A stretch of DNA of 64,000 nt from Kribbella voronezhensis (GCF_004365175.1 NZ_SOCE01000001.1:3107403-3171402); one strand, 5' to 3'; positions 43,483 to 51,846 are shown, numbered from the stretch's first letter. Numbers and translations: made by a program. Notes: generated by a model not told the origin, from the letters alone.

Positions 43483-44611
43483 GCCGATGCTGCCGTACGG
43501 ACGCCAGTCGATCTCCGAAGAAGACATCGAAGCGGTCGCCGCGATCCTGCGTGGCGACTGGCTGACCACCGGCCCGGCGGTGACCGCGTTCGAGAACGCG
43601 ATCTCCGAGCTGAGTGGTGGACACCGAGCCATCAGCTGTACCTCGGGCACCGCCGCGCTGCACATGGCGTACGCCGGACTCGGCGTCGGCCCTGGTGACG
43701 AGGTCGTCACGACGCCGATGACGTTCGTCGCCACCGCGTCCTGCGCCGCGATCCTCGGCGCCAAGATCGTCTTCGCGGACATCGAGGACGACACGGCTCT
43801 GATCGACCCGGCGGCCGTCGAGGCGGTCGTCACCGACCGCACCAAGGTGATCGCGGCTGTCGACTACGCGGGTCACCCCGCCGACTACGACGCGCTGCAG
43901 CCGATCGCGGACCGGGTCGGCGCCAAGACGCTGGACGACGCCGCCCACTCGGTCGGCGGGTTCTACCGCGGCCGGCCGGTCGGCGACCTGGCCGATGTGA
44001 CCACGCTGTCGTTCTTCCCGACCAAGAACCTGACCACCGGCGAGGGCGGCGCGGTCGTCGCCAAGGACCCGGCGGTCGCTCAGCGGGTGCACGAGTTCCA
44101 CCACATCGGCGTGGTCCGCGACACCGAGCGGTTCGAGGTCACCGACGAGGGCGCGTGGTACTACGAGGTCCACGAGCACGGCCTGAACTACCGGCTGACC
44201 GACATCGCCTCGGCGCTCGGCCTGTCCCAGCTCAAGCGGTTGGACGCCTTCAAGAAGCGCCGTACCGAGATCACGGCGCGCTACAACGAGGCGCTCGCCG
44301 GCGTGGACGGTCTGCGCACGCCGACCCAGCGTGAGGATGTCGACCCGGCCTGGCACCTCTACCCGGTGCGCGTGCTCGGCGGCCGTCGGCGCGAAGTCTT
44401 CGAAGGCCTCCGGGCCGCGGGCATCCTCGTCCAGGTGAACTACATCCCGGTTCACTGGCAGCCGGTCTTCGCGAACGCGGGCTACCAGCGCGGCCTGTGC
44501 CCGAACGCGGAGCAGTTCTACCGCGAGGAGATCTCGCTGCCGATGTTCCCGGACCTGACCGACGCCGACGTCGACCGCGTCATCGAGACGCTCACGAAGC
44601 TGGTCTCCTAA
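43472..44611 (+). CDS. pseC: UDP-4-amino-4,6-dideoxy-N-acetyl-beta-L-altrosamine transaminase
   Basis: 379 residues from GTG 43472, overlapping pseB; ATG 43487 (MLPYGRQSISEED) is a possible start consistent with other PseC proteins. DegT-type fold with SCTSGTAALHMAY, MTFVATASC, a PLP Asp in TLDDAAHSVGG, the Lys in SFFPTKNLTTGEGG and NYRLTDIASALG. It transfers an amino group from glutamate to the PseB product. Distinct from wecE in the window, which lacks PYGRQ and carries the RffA signature REKGTNRSQFF. Confidence 0.93.
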   Translation: MTSEPMLPYGRQSISEEDIEAVAAILRGDWLTTGPAVTAFENAISELSGGHRAISCTSGTAALHMAYAGLGVGPGDEVVTTPMTFVATASCAAILGAKIVFADIEDDTALIDPAAVEAVVTDRTKVIAAVDYAGHPADYDALQPIADRVGAKTLDDAAHSVGGFYRGRPVGDLADVTTLSFFPTKNLTTGEGGAVVAKDPAVAQRVHEFHHIGVVRDTERFEVTDEGAWYYEVHEHGLNYRLTDIASALGLSQLKRLDAFKKRRTEITARYNEALAGVDGLRTPTQREDVDPAWHLYPVRVLGGRRREVFEGLRAAGILVQVNYIPVHWQPVFANAGYQRGLCPNAEQFYREEISLPMFPDLTDADVDRVIETLTKLVS

Positions 44612-44638
44612 CAATCTCAGCTGTGGAAAGTCAGAGAA

Positions 44639-46111
44639 TTGACCACTGTGACACCTGATCGGTCCTCGCAAGACTCCGGTGGCGAGCCGCTGGCTCGGTC
44701 GGTGATGATCGCCGGGGAGATGCTGAACTGGTCCGATCTGCACCCCGAGGACGGCGAACCGGCCACCGGCGGACCGGTTCCCTCCGCGCTGCTCGATGCG
44801 GTCCTGCGCCCGGAGGACACCGTCCTGGTCGCCGGCCCGCACTCGCTCGAGGTGCTGGCTCTGATCGCCGAACGGGTGCCGAAGCTCGACGTCCTGGTCC
44901 GGTCCGCGCCCGATGCCGAGGAGATCGCCGACCAACTCGAGGGGCACCCGGTGCGGGTGTTCTGCGGCTCGCTCGACCACTTCGCTCCCGAGCACGGCGA
45001 ACCGGCGTACGACGTGGTGGTGGCCCTCGACGGGCTGCCGCGGCTGGTGGGTCCGGACACCATCGCCTTGACCTGGGCCGACGCGCTCGCGGCTTTGAAG
45101 GCGCGGCTGGCTCCGCAGGGACGCCTGCTGATTGCTGCGGCGAACCCCTTCGGCATCGAGCGCCTGGTGCTGCCCGGCGTGACGACCACCGTGCCGCGCG
45201 ACGAGGCCTGGCCCCGGGACCTCCGCGGCAGCGTGGAGGCTCCCGCCGGCCTGAAGGCCGTCCAGGCCGCTCTGGGCGGCACAGCCACGGCGTACGCGGT
45301 CTATCCGTCGCTGGTGGACGCCAAGGTGGCGCTGGTTGACGCCGGCGATGCATTGGCAGGCGCGGTGGCCGCCCGGTCCGTCGCGGAGCGCTTTGCCGGT
45401 CCGACGCTGATGGACCCGTATCGCGTGGTCCAGGACGCTTTCGCCGCCGGGCTCGGCGCCGAGGTGGCTGCCGGCTGGTACTTCGCCCTCGGGAGCGCCG
45501 ACCTTCCCGGTGTACTCGGGGAGGTGCTGCAGGGTTCGGGCGTGCTGCTGGAAGAGGAGCTTCTGGCCGCGCTGAGGATCGACGACCACGCGGCACTCCG
45601 CCGTACGGTGCCGGGTTATGCGGCGTGGTTGCGGTCGCTCGACGCCGAGGCAGCCGCGGCTGCTTCTCCTGACAACGTCCTGGTCGACGGTGCGGCGTAC
45701 AAGGTGTTTGCCGATAGCAACGATATTGCCGGCCAGGGCGACGCGCTCGTGGTCGGGCAGCTGGCCCGCTTCGTCCGCCGGTCGCTCGAAGCAGCTTCGC
45801 GGGAGCCGTGGGCCGGGAGCCCCCGCGATCTCACCGCGCGGCTCGCCGCGATGGCCGGAATCACTGTCACCGAAGAGCTTTGGGCGACTGTTGCTGATGG
45901 CAATGAGCCGGTCGCGCCGGCCGGCCATGCCGAGCAGCTCGCCACGATCGCCCGGCTGACCCAGGAACTGGCCGACGCGAGCGCGCAAGCCTCGTGGTTC
46001 GAGAGCCAGCTCGACGGGATCCGCCGGTCGCGCCCGTACCGGATCGGTCAGGCCGTGCTGAATCCCGCCCGCGTCGTGGTGAAGCGCGTACGCCGGACGA
46101 CAGGTCGCTGA
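44639..46111 (+). CDS. Degenerate methyltransferase-like protein (cassette copy B)
   Basis: 490 residues from TTG 44639 (GTG 44648 also possible). TVLVAGPHSLEVLALIAERV and YDVVVALDGLPRLVG parallel the LILGPHAADLV and FDVVVAADGLDRV of the 13875 protein, again without a glycine-rich SAM loop. The end has a short coiled region (ARLTQELADAS) and the basic tail IRRSRPYRIGQAVLNPARV. Role unknown. The start is 27 nt after pseC and the stop overlaps the MHH gene by 1 nt, so it belongs to the Pse operon. Confidence 0.7.
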   Translation: MTTVTPDRSSQDSGGEPLARSVMIAGEMLNWSDLHPEDGEPATGGPVPSALLDAVLRPEDTVLVAGPHSLEVLALIAERVPKLDVLVRSAPDAEEIADQLEGHPVRVFCGSLDHFAPEHGEPAYDVVVALDGLPRLVGPDTIALTWADALAALKARLAPQGRLLIAAANPFGIERLVLPGVTTTVPRDEAWPRDLRGSVEAPAGLKAVQAALGGTATAYAVYPSLVDAKVALVDAGDALAGAVAARSVAERFAGPTLMDPYRVVQDAFAAGLGAEVAAGWYFALGSADLPGVLGEVLQGSGVLLEEELLAALRIDDHAALRRTVPGYAAWLRSLDAEAAAAASPDNVLVDGAAYKVFADSNDIAGQGDALVVGQLARFVRRSLEAASREPWAGSPRDLTARLAAMAGITVTEELWATVADGNEPVAPAGHAEQLATIARLTQELADASAQASWFESQLDGIRRSRPYRIGQAVLNPARVVVKRVRRTTGR

Positions 46112-46947
46112 TGCACCACGCGAACCACTTCTACGGCCACGCGCACATCATGGCCCGGTACGCCGGGCTGGGTGGCGGCGAAGCTCCGCGCATCTGGGGT
46201 TACCTGCAGCACGGCTGGAACATCCTGGACGGTTTCGCGTACAACACCGCTTTCGTCGACGGGATGCCGAAGTTCGTCTGGTCGGACACCGTCCGCCGCC
46301 GCGGCTGGTCGATGGGCCTGCGCAACTACGACGTGATCGGCGCGACCTGGCTGTACCTGCTCGAGCTGCACCCCGAGCTGGCCAAACCCGCACCCGATGC
46401 GGCCGGCACCATCTTCTACCCCTTCCACGGCTGGGAAGGGCAGAACGTGCTCGGCGACCACGGCCGGATCGTTGCCTCGATCAACGAGCACGAGACCGGC
46501 CCGATCACGGTCTGCCTGTACTGGAACGAGTTCGAGAACCCGGCCATCCGGCAGGTCTACGAAGACGCCGGCTTCCGGGTGATCACGCACGGGTACCGCG
46601 GCCTGCACTGGCGCAAGACCGACGAGGACTTCCTGCTCAAGCAGCTCCGCGAGGTCCGCAAGCACACCAGGGTCGCCTCCAACCGGCTCAGCTCCGCCGT
46701 CCTGTACGGCGCGTCGCTCGGTCTCCAGCCGGGCGTGTACGGCGACCCGATGCTGCTGGAGAACGAGCACCCGTCCTTCGGCGGCCAGGCCCGGATCCGG
46801 CGGCTGTGGCCGGAGATGAACCAGGCCTACGTCCCGCTCGAGGTGGCGAAGGCCTTCACCGACGTCGAGTTGGGCGTCGACCACATTGCCCGGCCGGAAG
46901 AGATTCGCGAGATGTTCCGCTGGAATACTGCAAAGGTTGCCTCATGA
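46111..46947 (+). CDS. MHH-protein, putative glycosyltransferase-like (cassette copy B)
   Basis: 278 residues, collinear with the 15640 protein: MHHANHFYGHAHIMARYAGL, GYLQHGWNILDG, FHGWEGQ, VYEDAGFRV, NRLSSAVLYGASLG and GVYGDPM. The ATG overlaps the preceding TGA, and its own TGA overlaps the cytidylyltransferase start (ATGA). Such tight coupling to the CMP-sugar-forming gene makes a CMP-pseudaminate-using transferase an attractive hypothesis. The NRLSS block would correspond to an SS-type nucleotide-binding motif. I know of no characterised member. Confidence 0.68.
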   Translation: MHHANHFYGHAHIMARYAGLGGGEAPRIWGYLQHGWNILDGFAYNTAFVDGMPKFVWSDTVRRRGWSMGLRNYDVIGATWLYLLELHPELAKPAPDAAGTIFYPFHGWEGQNVLGDHGRIVASINEHETGPITVCLYWNEFENPAIRQVYEDAGFRVITHGYRGLHWRKTDEDFLLKQLREVRKHTRVASNRLSSAVLYGASLGLQPGVYGDPMLLENEHPSFGGQARIRRLWPEMNQAYVPLEVAKAFTDVELGVDHIARPEEIREMFRWNTAKVAS

Positions 46948-47672
46948 AGATCGGCATCATCACCCAGGCCCGGGCCACCAGTACGCGGCTGCCGGCCAAG
47001 GTGCTGCTCACCGCCGGCGGGCGCACTTATCTCGAACACCACCTCGACCACCTGCAGGCGACCGGGCTGCCGGTCATCGTGGCCACCACGACGAACGAGG
47101 CCGACGAGCAGATCGTGGAGATCGCGGCGAAGGCCGGCGTACCGGTGTTCCGGGGCAGTGAGCTGGACGTGCTGAGCCGGTTCGCCGGCGCGATCCGTGA
47201 GCACGAGCTGGAGGGCGTCGTCCGGGTCACCTCCGACTGCCCGCTGATCGACCCCGAGGTCGTCGTCGCGGGCGTGGACCGGTTCCGCGCCGAGGCCGCC
47301 GAGAACCTCTACGTGTCGAACTGCCTGGAGCGCACCTACCCGCGCGGGATGGACTACGAGGTCTTCTCCGGTCCCCGGCTGCTCAAGGCCGACGCCGAGG
47401 CGACGCTGCCGGCCGACCGCGAGCACGTCACGTCGTACCTGCACCAGAACCGCACCGGCGACATGCGGCTGGTGAACATGCCGTGGACCGAGAGCGGTTC
47501 GCAGTACCGGCTGACGCTGGACACCGAGGACGACCGGTTGCTGCTCGCGACGCTGATCGAGGACTTCGGGGCGGCCGAGCTGAATGTGCACGATCTGGTC
47601 GCGATCATGGACAAGCATCCCGAGCTGCACGCGCTCAACGAGCACATCGAACAGAAGAAGCTCGGCGAGTAA
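46944..47672 (+). CDS. pseF: PseF/SpsF-type cytidylyltransferase
   Basis: 242 residues from ATG 46944. MKIGIITQARATSTRLPAKVL is the CTP-binding start of the SpsF/NeuA-like family. It has VRVTSDCPLIDPEVV, SNCLERTYPRGMDYEVF and DREHVTSYLHQN typical of SpsF. In Gram-positive Pse operons this group supplies the CMP-transfer step, making CMP-pseudaminate; classical PseF is closely related. The gene symbol is assigned by pathway context, since no other cytidylyltransferase of this type is present. Confidence 0.8.
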   Translation: MKIGIITQARATSTRLPAKVLLTAGGRTYLEHHLDHLQATGLPVIVATTTNEADEQIVEIAAKAGVPVFRGSELDVLSRFAGAIREHELEGVVRVTSDCPLIDPEVVVAGVDRFRAEAAENLYVSNCLERTYPRGMDYEVFSGPRLLKADAEATLPADREHVTSYLHQNRTGDMRLVNMPWTESGSQYRLTLDTEDDRLLLATLIEDFGAAELNVHDLVAIMDKHPELHALNEHIEQKKLGE

Positions 47673-47710
47673 CCGCGCTCCGGGGCGTGCCTACGGCATG
47701 ATTCAGGGTG

Positions 47711-48505
47711 ATGACAGGCGATGATTCAGCTCGCGCGCACTCGTTCGGTGCCGTCGCGGCCGCGTACGACGCGGGCCGGCCGACGTTCCCTGCCGACGCG
47801 CTGACCTGGATCCTCGGTCCCGGCCGGCTCCAGATCCTCGATCTCGGGGCGGGCACCGGCAAGCTGGCCGCGGTCGCCGCCGCGCTCGGCCACGACGTGG
47901 TGGCGGTCGATCCGTCCGAGGAGATGCTCTCGGTCTGCCGCCGGGTGCCCGGCGTCGACACGATGGTCGGCGCGGCCGAGAACATCCCGCTGGCGCACGC
48001 CTCGGTGGACGCGGTCATCGTCGGCCAGGCCTTCCACTGGTTCGAGCACGCCCGCGCGCTGCCCGAGATCGCCCGGGTACTGCGGCCGCACGGCGTACTG
48101 GGTCTGCTCTGGAACAACTACGACACGGTCGTCCCCTGGGTACGGCGGATGCACCGGGCCATGGTCGGCGAGGACCACCTGGCCGGCGGCGACGCGTTCG
48201 ATCCGATGCCGATCCTGCTCCAGTCCGACCTGTTCGCGGGGGTGGAGACGGCCCGGTTCCGGCACTGGCACGATCTGGACCGTACGGGCCTGCGGCAACT
48301 GGCAGAGTCGCATTCGCGGGTCGCCGTACTGACCGAGTCGCGGCGCGAATCCGTGCTCGAGCAGGTCGACGCGATCTACGACAGCACCGCGCGGCCGCCC
48401 GAACCGCTGCGGATGCCGTACCTGACGAGCTGCTACCGGACCCGCCCGAGCGATCTGGCCAACTACCAGCGAACCCTCGACGCGCCGCTGGCTCCCCCGC
48501 TCTGA
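47711..48505 (+). CDS. Class I SAM-dependent methyltransferase
   Basis: 264 residues from ATG 47711 (GTG 47708 two codons earlier in the same frame is possible). HSFGAVAAAYDAGRPTFP, ILDLGAGTGKLAAV, VAVDPSEEM and GQAFHWFEHARAL. The opening A..YD..RP..P and AFHWF identify the group of small-molecule methyltransferases often annotated near UbiE-like proteins. It is the last gene of the Pse operon region, 38 nt after pseF. Whether it acts on the glycan or is unrelated cannot be decided. Confidence 0.82.
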   Translation: MTGDDSARAHSFGAVAAAYDAGRPTFPADALTWILGPGRLQILDLGAGTGKLAAVAAALGHDVVAVDPSEEMLSVCRRVPGVDTMVGAAENIPLAHASVDAVIVGQAFHWFEHARALPEIARVLRPHGVLGLLWNNYDTVVPWVRRMHRAMVGEDHLAGGDAFDPMPILLQSDLFAGVETARFRHWHDLDRTGLRQLAESHSRVAVLTESRRESVLEQVDAIYDSTARPPEPLRMPYLTSCYRTRPSDLANYQRTLDAPLAPPL

Positions 48506-48551
48506 TCCGGGCTGTCGTTTTTTTGCGCCCGAATTGTTGCCGTCGCATTCG

Positions 48552-48580
48552 GTCACAAAAGCGCAACCAACCGCTAACGT
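48552..48580 (+). promoter_or_regulatory. Probable promoter of the acetate-transport pair
   Basis: GTCACA (48552-48557) and TAACGT (48575-48580) with 17-nt spacing stand 33 nt before the DUF485 start. Confidence 0.45.
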
Positions 48581-48613
48581 GCACCTGATCGCGTTCCCTA
48601 CGGAGGGGTGCAG

Positions 48614-48955
48614 ATGGAAGAGGAAACGGGGCTCCAGCGGCAAGCTCGAGCTTATGAGGCGGTGCACGAGGCGGCGGACTTCACCGAACTGAAGCGCCGG
48701 TACAAGAACTTCGTCGTGCCGTGGACGATCGCGTTCATGGCCTGGTATCTCGCCTATGTGGCCTGCAACAACTGGGCTCGTGACTTCATGAGTCACAAGG
48801 TGATCGGGCACGTCAACGTGGCGCTGATCTTCGGCCTGTTGCAGTTCGTGTCGACCTTCGTGATCGCCGCCGTCTACGGGCGGTTCGCGAACCGCAAGCT
48901 CGACCCGCTGGCCAGCGGGCTGAACGCCAAGTACAAGAGGGAGCGCCGCCGGTGA
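48614..48955 (+). CDS. DUF485 membrane protein, partner of SSS acetate symporter
   Basis: 113 residues from ATG 48614, placed 6 nt after GGAGGGG (the GTG at 48608 is within the ribosome site). After an N-terminal helix come ELKRRYKNFVVPWTIAFMAWYL and a second TM segment VNVALIFGLLQFVSTFVIAAVY, the two-helix DUF485 fold (YjcH-like). These proteins are encoded before ActP-type acetate permeases. Its stop overlaps the symporter GTG by 4 nt. Confidence 0.9.
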   Translation: MEEETGLQRQARAYEAVHEAADFTELKRRYKNFVVPWTIAFMAWYLAYVACNNWARDFMSHKVIGHVNVALIFGLLQFVSTFVIAAVYGRFANRKLDPLASGLNAKYKRERRR

Positions 48956-50592
48956 ACGCATTGCTGCTCCCCCTCGCGGACTCGAAGCCTGGAAACCAGG
49001 CGCTGACCATCTCGCTGTTCACCGCGGTCGTCGCCGTGACGCTGTACATCACCTGGTGGGCGTCACGTCAGAACAAGACCACGGCCGACTACTACGCCGG
49101 CGGCCGCTCGTTCAGCGGTGCGCAGAACGGCCTGGCCGTGGCCGGCGACTACATGTCGGCGGCCTCGTTCCTGGGCATCTCCGGCCAGATCGCGCTCTAC
49201 GGGTACGACGGCTTCCTCTACTCGATCGGCTTCCTGGTGGCGTGGCTGGTGGCCCTGCTGCTGGTCGCCGAACTCCTGCGCAACTCCGGCCGGTTCACGA
49301 TGGCCGACCAACTGGCCTTCCGGATGAAGCAGCGGCCGGTCCGAACTGCCGCGTCCACCTCGACGATCGTCGTGTCGATCTTCTACCTGCTGGCCCAGAT
49401 GGTCGGCGCGGGCTCCCTGGTCGGCCTGCTCCTCGGCGTCAAGAGCGAAGGCCTGAAGGCCGGCGTGATCGTGCTGGTCGGCGCGCTGATGATCGTCTAC
49501 GTGACGATCGGCGGCATGAAGGGCACCACCTGGGTGCAGATCGTGAAGGCCGTGCTGCTGATGACCGGCACCGTGCTGATCACGTTCCTGGTGTTGCTGA
49601 AGTTCGACTTCAACCCGTCCAAGCTGCTCGGTGCGGCCGCGGCTCACTCGGGCAAGGGCGAGGCGTTCCTGCAACCGGGTCTGCTGTACGGCAAGGACCT
49701 CACCGGCCAGATCGACTTCCTGTCGCTGGGCCTGGCACTGGTCCTCGGTACGGCGGGTCTGCCGCACATCCTGATCCGCTTCTACACCGTGCCGGACTCC
49801 CGGTCGGCCCGGCGTTCCGTGCAGTGGGCGATCGGCCTGATCGGTGCGTTCTACCTGATGACGCTGGCACTCGGCTTCGGGGCCGCGGCCTTGCTCGACA
49901 CCGGTAAGGGCAGCGCGGTGGCCGCCTCGAAGGGCAACACCGCTTCGGTCCTGCTGGCCGAGGTCGTCGGTGGCGGATCGGGCTCGGTCGGCGGCGCGAT
50001 CCTGCTCGCGCTGATCGCGGCCGTTGCCTTCGCCACCATTCTCGCGGTGGTCGCCGGGCTGACGCTGACCTCGGCGTCGTCGTTCGCCCACGACCTGTAC
50101 GTGAATGTGATTGCCAAGGGCAAGGTCACCGAGCGGGACGAGATCCGGGTGGCCCGCTTCGCGGCGATCGGGATCGGCGCGGTCGCGATCGGGCTGGCGA
50201 TCCCGGCGCAGAAGCTGAACATCGCGTTCCTGGTCGCACTGGCCTTCGCGGTGGCGGCATCGGCGAACCTGCCGGCGTTGCTGTTCAACCTGTTCTGGAA
50301 GAGGTTCAACACCTCCGGCGCGGTCTGGAGCATCTACGGCGGACTCGTCTCCGCCGTAGTACTGGTGGTCTTCTCGCCGGTCGTGTCGGGCAAGCCGACG
50401 TCGATGATCACCGGCTCCGACTTCGCCTGGTTCCCGCTGTCGAACCCGGGCATCATCTCGATCCCGCTCGGCTTCATCTTCGGCGTGATCGGCACCTTCG
50501 CCGGTCGCGACAGGTCCAGCGAGCTCCGCTACAACGAACTCTCCGTCCGCGCCCTCACCGGCGCCGGCGCAGAAGGCGCCGCCAAGCACTGA
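48952..50592 (+). CDS. Sodium:solute symporter, ActP/MctC-like acetate permease
   Basis: 546 residues with about 13 TM helices. The SSS signatures are TTADYYAGGRSFSGAQNGLA, AGDYMSAASFLGISG, VTIGGMKGTTWVQ and GTAGLPHILIRFYTVPD, where GLPHI..R matches acetate/pyruvate permeases. Together with DUF485 it imports acetate or short monocarboxylates. Acetyl-CoA synthetase at 60970 could use the product. A bidirectional hairpin terminator follows. Confidence 0.92.
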   Translation: MNALLLPLADSKPGNQALTISLFTAVVAVTLYITWWASRQNKTTADYYAGGRSFSGAQNGLAVAGDYMSAASFLGISGQIALYGYDGFLYSIGFLVAWLVALLLVAELLRNSGRFTMADQLAFRMKQRPVRTAASTSTIVVSIFYLLAQMVGAGSLVGLLLGVKSEGLKAGVIVLVGALMIVYVTIGGMKGTTWVQIVKAVLLMTGTVLITFLVLLKFDFNPSKLLGAAAAHSGKGEAFLQPGLLYGKDLTGQIDFLSLGLALVLGTAGLPHILIRFYTVPDSRSARRSVQWAIGLIGAFYLMTLALGFGAAALLDTGKGSAVAASKGNTASVLLAEVVGGGSGSVGGAILLALIAAVAFATILAVVAGLTLTSASSFAHDLYVNVIAKGKVTERDEIRVARFAAIGIGAVAIGLAIPAQKLNIAFLVALAFAVAASANLPALLFNLFWKRFNTSGAVWSIYGGLVSAVVLVVFSPVVSGKPTSMITGSDFAWFPLSNPGIISIPLGFIFGVIGTFAGRDRSSELRYNELSVRALTGAGAEGAAKH

Positions 50593-50604
50593 GCAGCTCC
50601 GCCC

Positions 50605-50639
50605 GACGCCCGAAGAACCAGCCCGGTTCTTCGGGCGTC
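50605..50639. terminator. Bidirectional intrinsic terminator
   Basis: 15-bp perfect stem GACGCCCGAAGAACC / GGTTCTTCGGGCGTC around AGCCC, between the symporter and the convergent HxlR gene. Nearly the same sequence as 13827-13858. Confidence 0.87.
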
Positions 50640-50645
50640 GTTCGT

Positions 50646-51290
50646 TCAGGCCGGTGCCGGGCCGATGCGGAAGAAGTGGGCGAAACGGTCGAGGTCCGCG
50701 GCCGTTCCGCTCGTCTTCAGCAGACCCGTCTTCAAGGCCTCGGCGCCGTCGATCGCGCCGGTGAGCAGCGGGCCGATCGGGCCGAACGCCTCCACCACCG
50801 TCGCGCCGTCGAGCGGTCCGATCTCGACGGTCAGGTCGTCCCGGTCGACGATCGCGTGCACGACGATCTCACCGAACCGCAGTTCGTACTTCGCCTTCTG
50901 CTTGCCGGGCTGGAAAGTACTGCGCAGCGCCATCACCAAGATGTCCGGGGTGACGATCTCGTCCGGCCTCAGTTCGCCCAGCGAACGGGCGCCCCACGCG
51001 CCCAGAGCGAGGACGACCGGCTCGAGGTCCGCGCCGTACGGCGTGAGCTCGTAGACGATCGCGCCCGAGGGACGGGCCTGGACCCGGCGTTCGACCAGAC
51101 CGGCCTGCTCGAACTCCTTCAGCCGGGTGGCCAGGACGTTCGTCGGGATCTTCGGCAGGCCCGCGCGCAGGTCGGTGTAGCGCTTGGGGCCGACCAGTAG
51201 GTCGCGGATGATCAGCAGCGCCCAGCGCTCCCCGACGAGTTCGAGGGCGCGGGCGACCCCGCAGTACTGGCCGTAGGTCTTCGTCGTCAT
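50646..51290 (-). CDS. HxlR-family transcriptional regulator with SCP2-like C-terminal domain
   Basis: 214 residues from ATG 51290. N-terminal winged helix: YGQYCGVARALELVGERWALLIIRDLLVGPKRY with Cys near the start, then LPKIPTNVLATRLKEFEQAGLVER. Residues 105-214 form an added ligand-type domain (KAKYELRFGEIVVHAIVDRDDLTVEIGP), as in long HxlR regulators. It is divergent from a flavin-binding oxidase-like gene, its likely target. ATG 51302 is also in frame but lies inside the promoter box. Confidence 0.88.
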   Translation of the reverse strand: MTTKTYGQYCGVARALELVGERWALLIIRDLLVGPKRYTDLRAGLPKIPTNVLATRLKEFEQAGLVERRVQARPSGAIVYELTPYGADLEPVVLALGAWGARSLGELRPDEIVTPDILVMALRSTFQPGKQKAKYELRFGEIVVHAIVDRDDLTVEIGPLDGATVVEAFGPIGPLLTGAIDGAEALKTGLLKTSGTAADLDRFAHFFRIGPAPA

Positions 51291-51303
51291 GGCCGTAAGC
51301 ATA
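51288..51303 (-). promoter_or_regulatory. Leaderless promoter -10 of HxlR gene
   Basis: On the minus strand TATGCT (51298-51303) is 7 nt before ATG 51290. A TTGACA on the plus strand at 51310-51315 may serve the divergent gene. Confidence 0.5.
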
Positions 51304-51345
51304 CTCCACTTGACAGATCATGCTTGTTTTTGTGAAGCTCAGTGC

Positions 51346-51783
51346 ATGGCAAAGATGACTGAGCAAGAGCGCGAAGAGTTCCTGGCCGCCCCCCATGTGG
51401 GCGTCCTGAGTGTGGCGGGCGCGCCGGGGCGGCCGCCGACGAGCGTGCCGACGTTCTACGCCTACGAGCCGGGCGGCGAGATCACGATGTTCACCGGCAC
51501 GCAGCGCCGGGCACCGAAGCGGATCGACCTGATCAAGGCCGCCGGCGTGGTGACGCTCGTGGTGCAGCGCGAGGAGATGCCACCGGCGTACGTGACCGTC
51601 GAGGCCGAGCTGGTCTCGGTCGGCAAACCGACGCCGGAGCAGATGCTCACCATCGCCCGGCGGTACATGCCGGAGGAGCACGCGCAGGGGTATGTCCAGA
51701 CCGAGCTCGGCGACCCGGAGAACATCGTCACCTTCTTCACTTTCCGTCCGACGCGCTGGTTCAGCTCAGACACCTCCCGCTGA
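51346..51783 (+). CDS. Pyridoxamine-phosphate-oxidase-like flavin/F420-binding protein
   Basis: 145 residues from ATG 51346. The split-barrel fold starts EREEFLAAPHVGVLSVAGAPGRPPTSVPTFY, followed by ITMFTGTQRRAPKRIDLIKAAGVVTLVVQRE and ends FFTFRPTRWF. These are typical of small actinobacterial PNPOx-like proteins that bind FMN, F420 or heme. The precise reaction is unknown. Divergent from the HxlR regulator with a 55-nt shared region. Confidence 0.85.
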   Translation: MAKMTEQEREEFLAAPHVGVLSVAGAPGRPPTSVPTFYAYEPGGEITMFTGTQRRAPKRIDLIKAAGVVTLVVQREEMPPAYVTVEAELVSVGKPTPEQMLTIARRYMPEEHAQGYVQTELGDPENIVTFFTFRPTRWFSSDTSR

Positions 51784-51787
51784 ACCG

Positions 51788-51816
51788 TTGACGCCTTCGT
51801 AGTGCTGCCGTAACAA
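51788..51816 (+). promoter_or_regulatory. Probable promoter of the modular glycanase
   Basis: TTGACG (51788-51793), a 17-nt spacer and TAACAA (51811-51816) give a near-consensus sigma-70-type promoter about 115 nt before the start. Confidence 0.55.
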
Positions 51817-51846
51817 TGAGCCAGCGCTGCGCAAGAAGTTGACAAA

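Noticed and set aside
43454-45988. Open frame of 844 codons on the minus strand
   Set aside because: Antisense to pseC and the 44639 gene; composition is typical of antisense in high-GC DNA.
48511-48535. Terminator after the 47711 methyltransferase (T-run in CGTTTTTTTGCG)
   Set aside because: The flanking complementarity (CGGGC/GCCCG) is only 5 bp with a large loop, so I did not call it.
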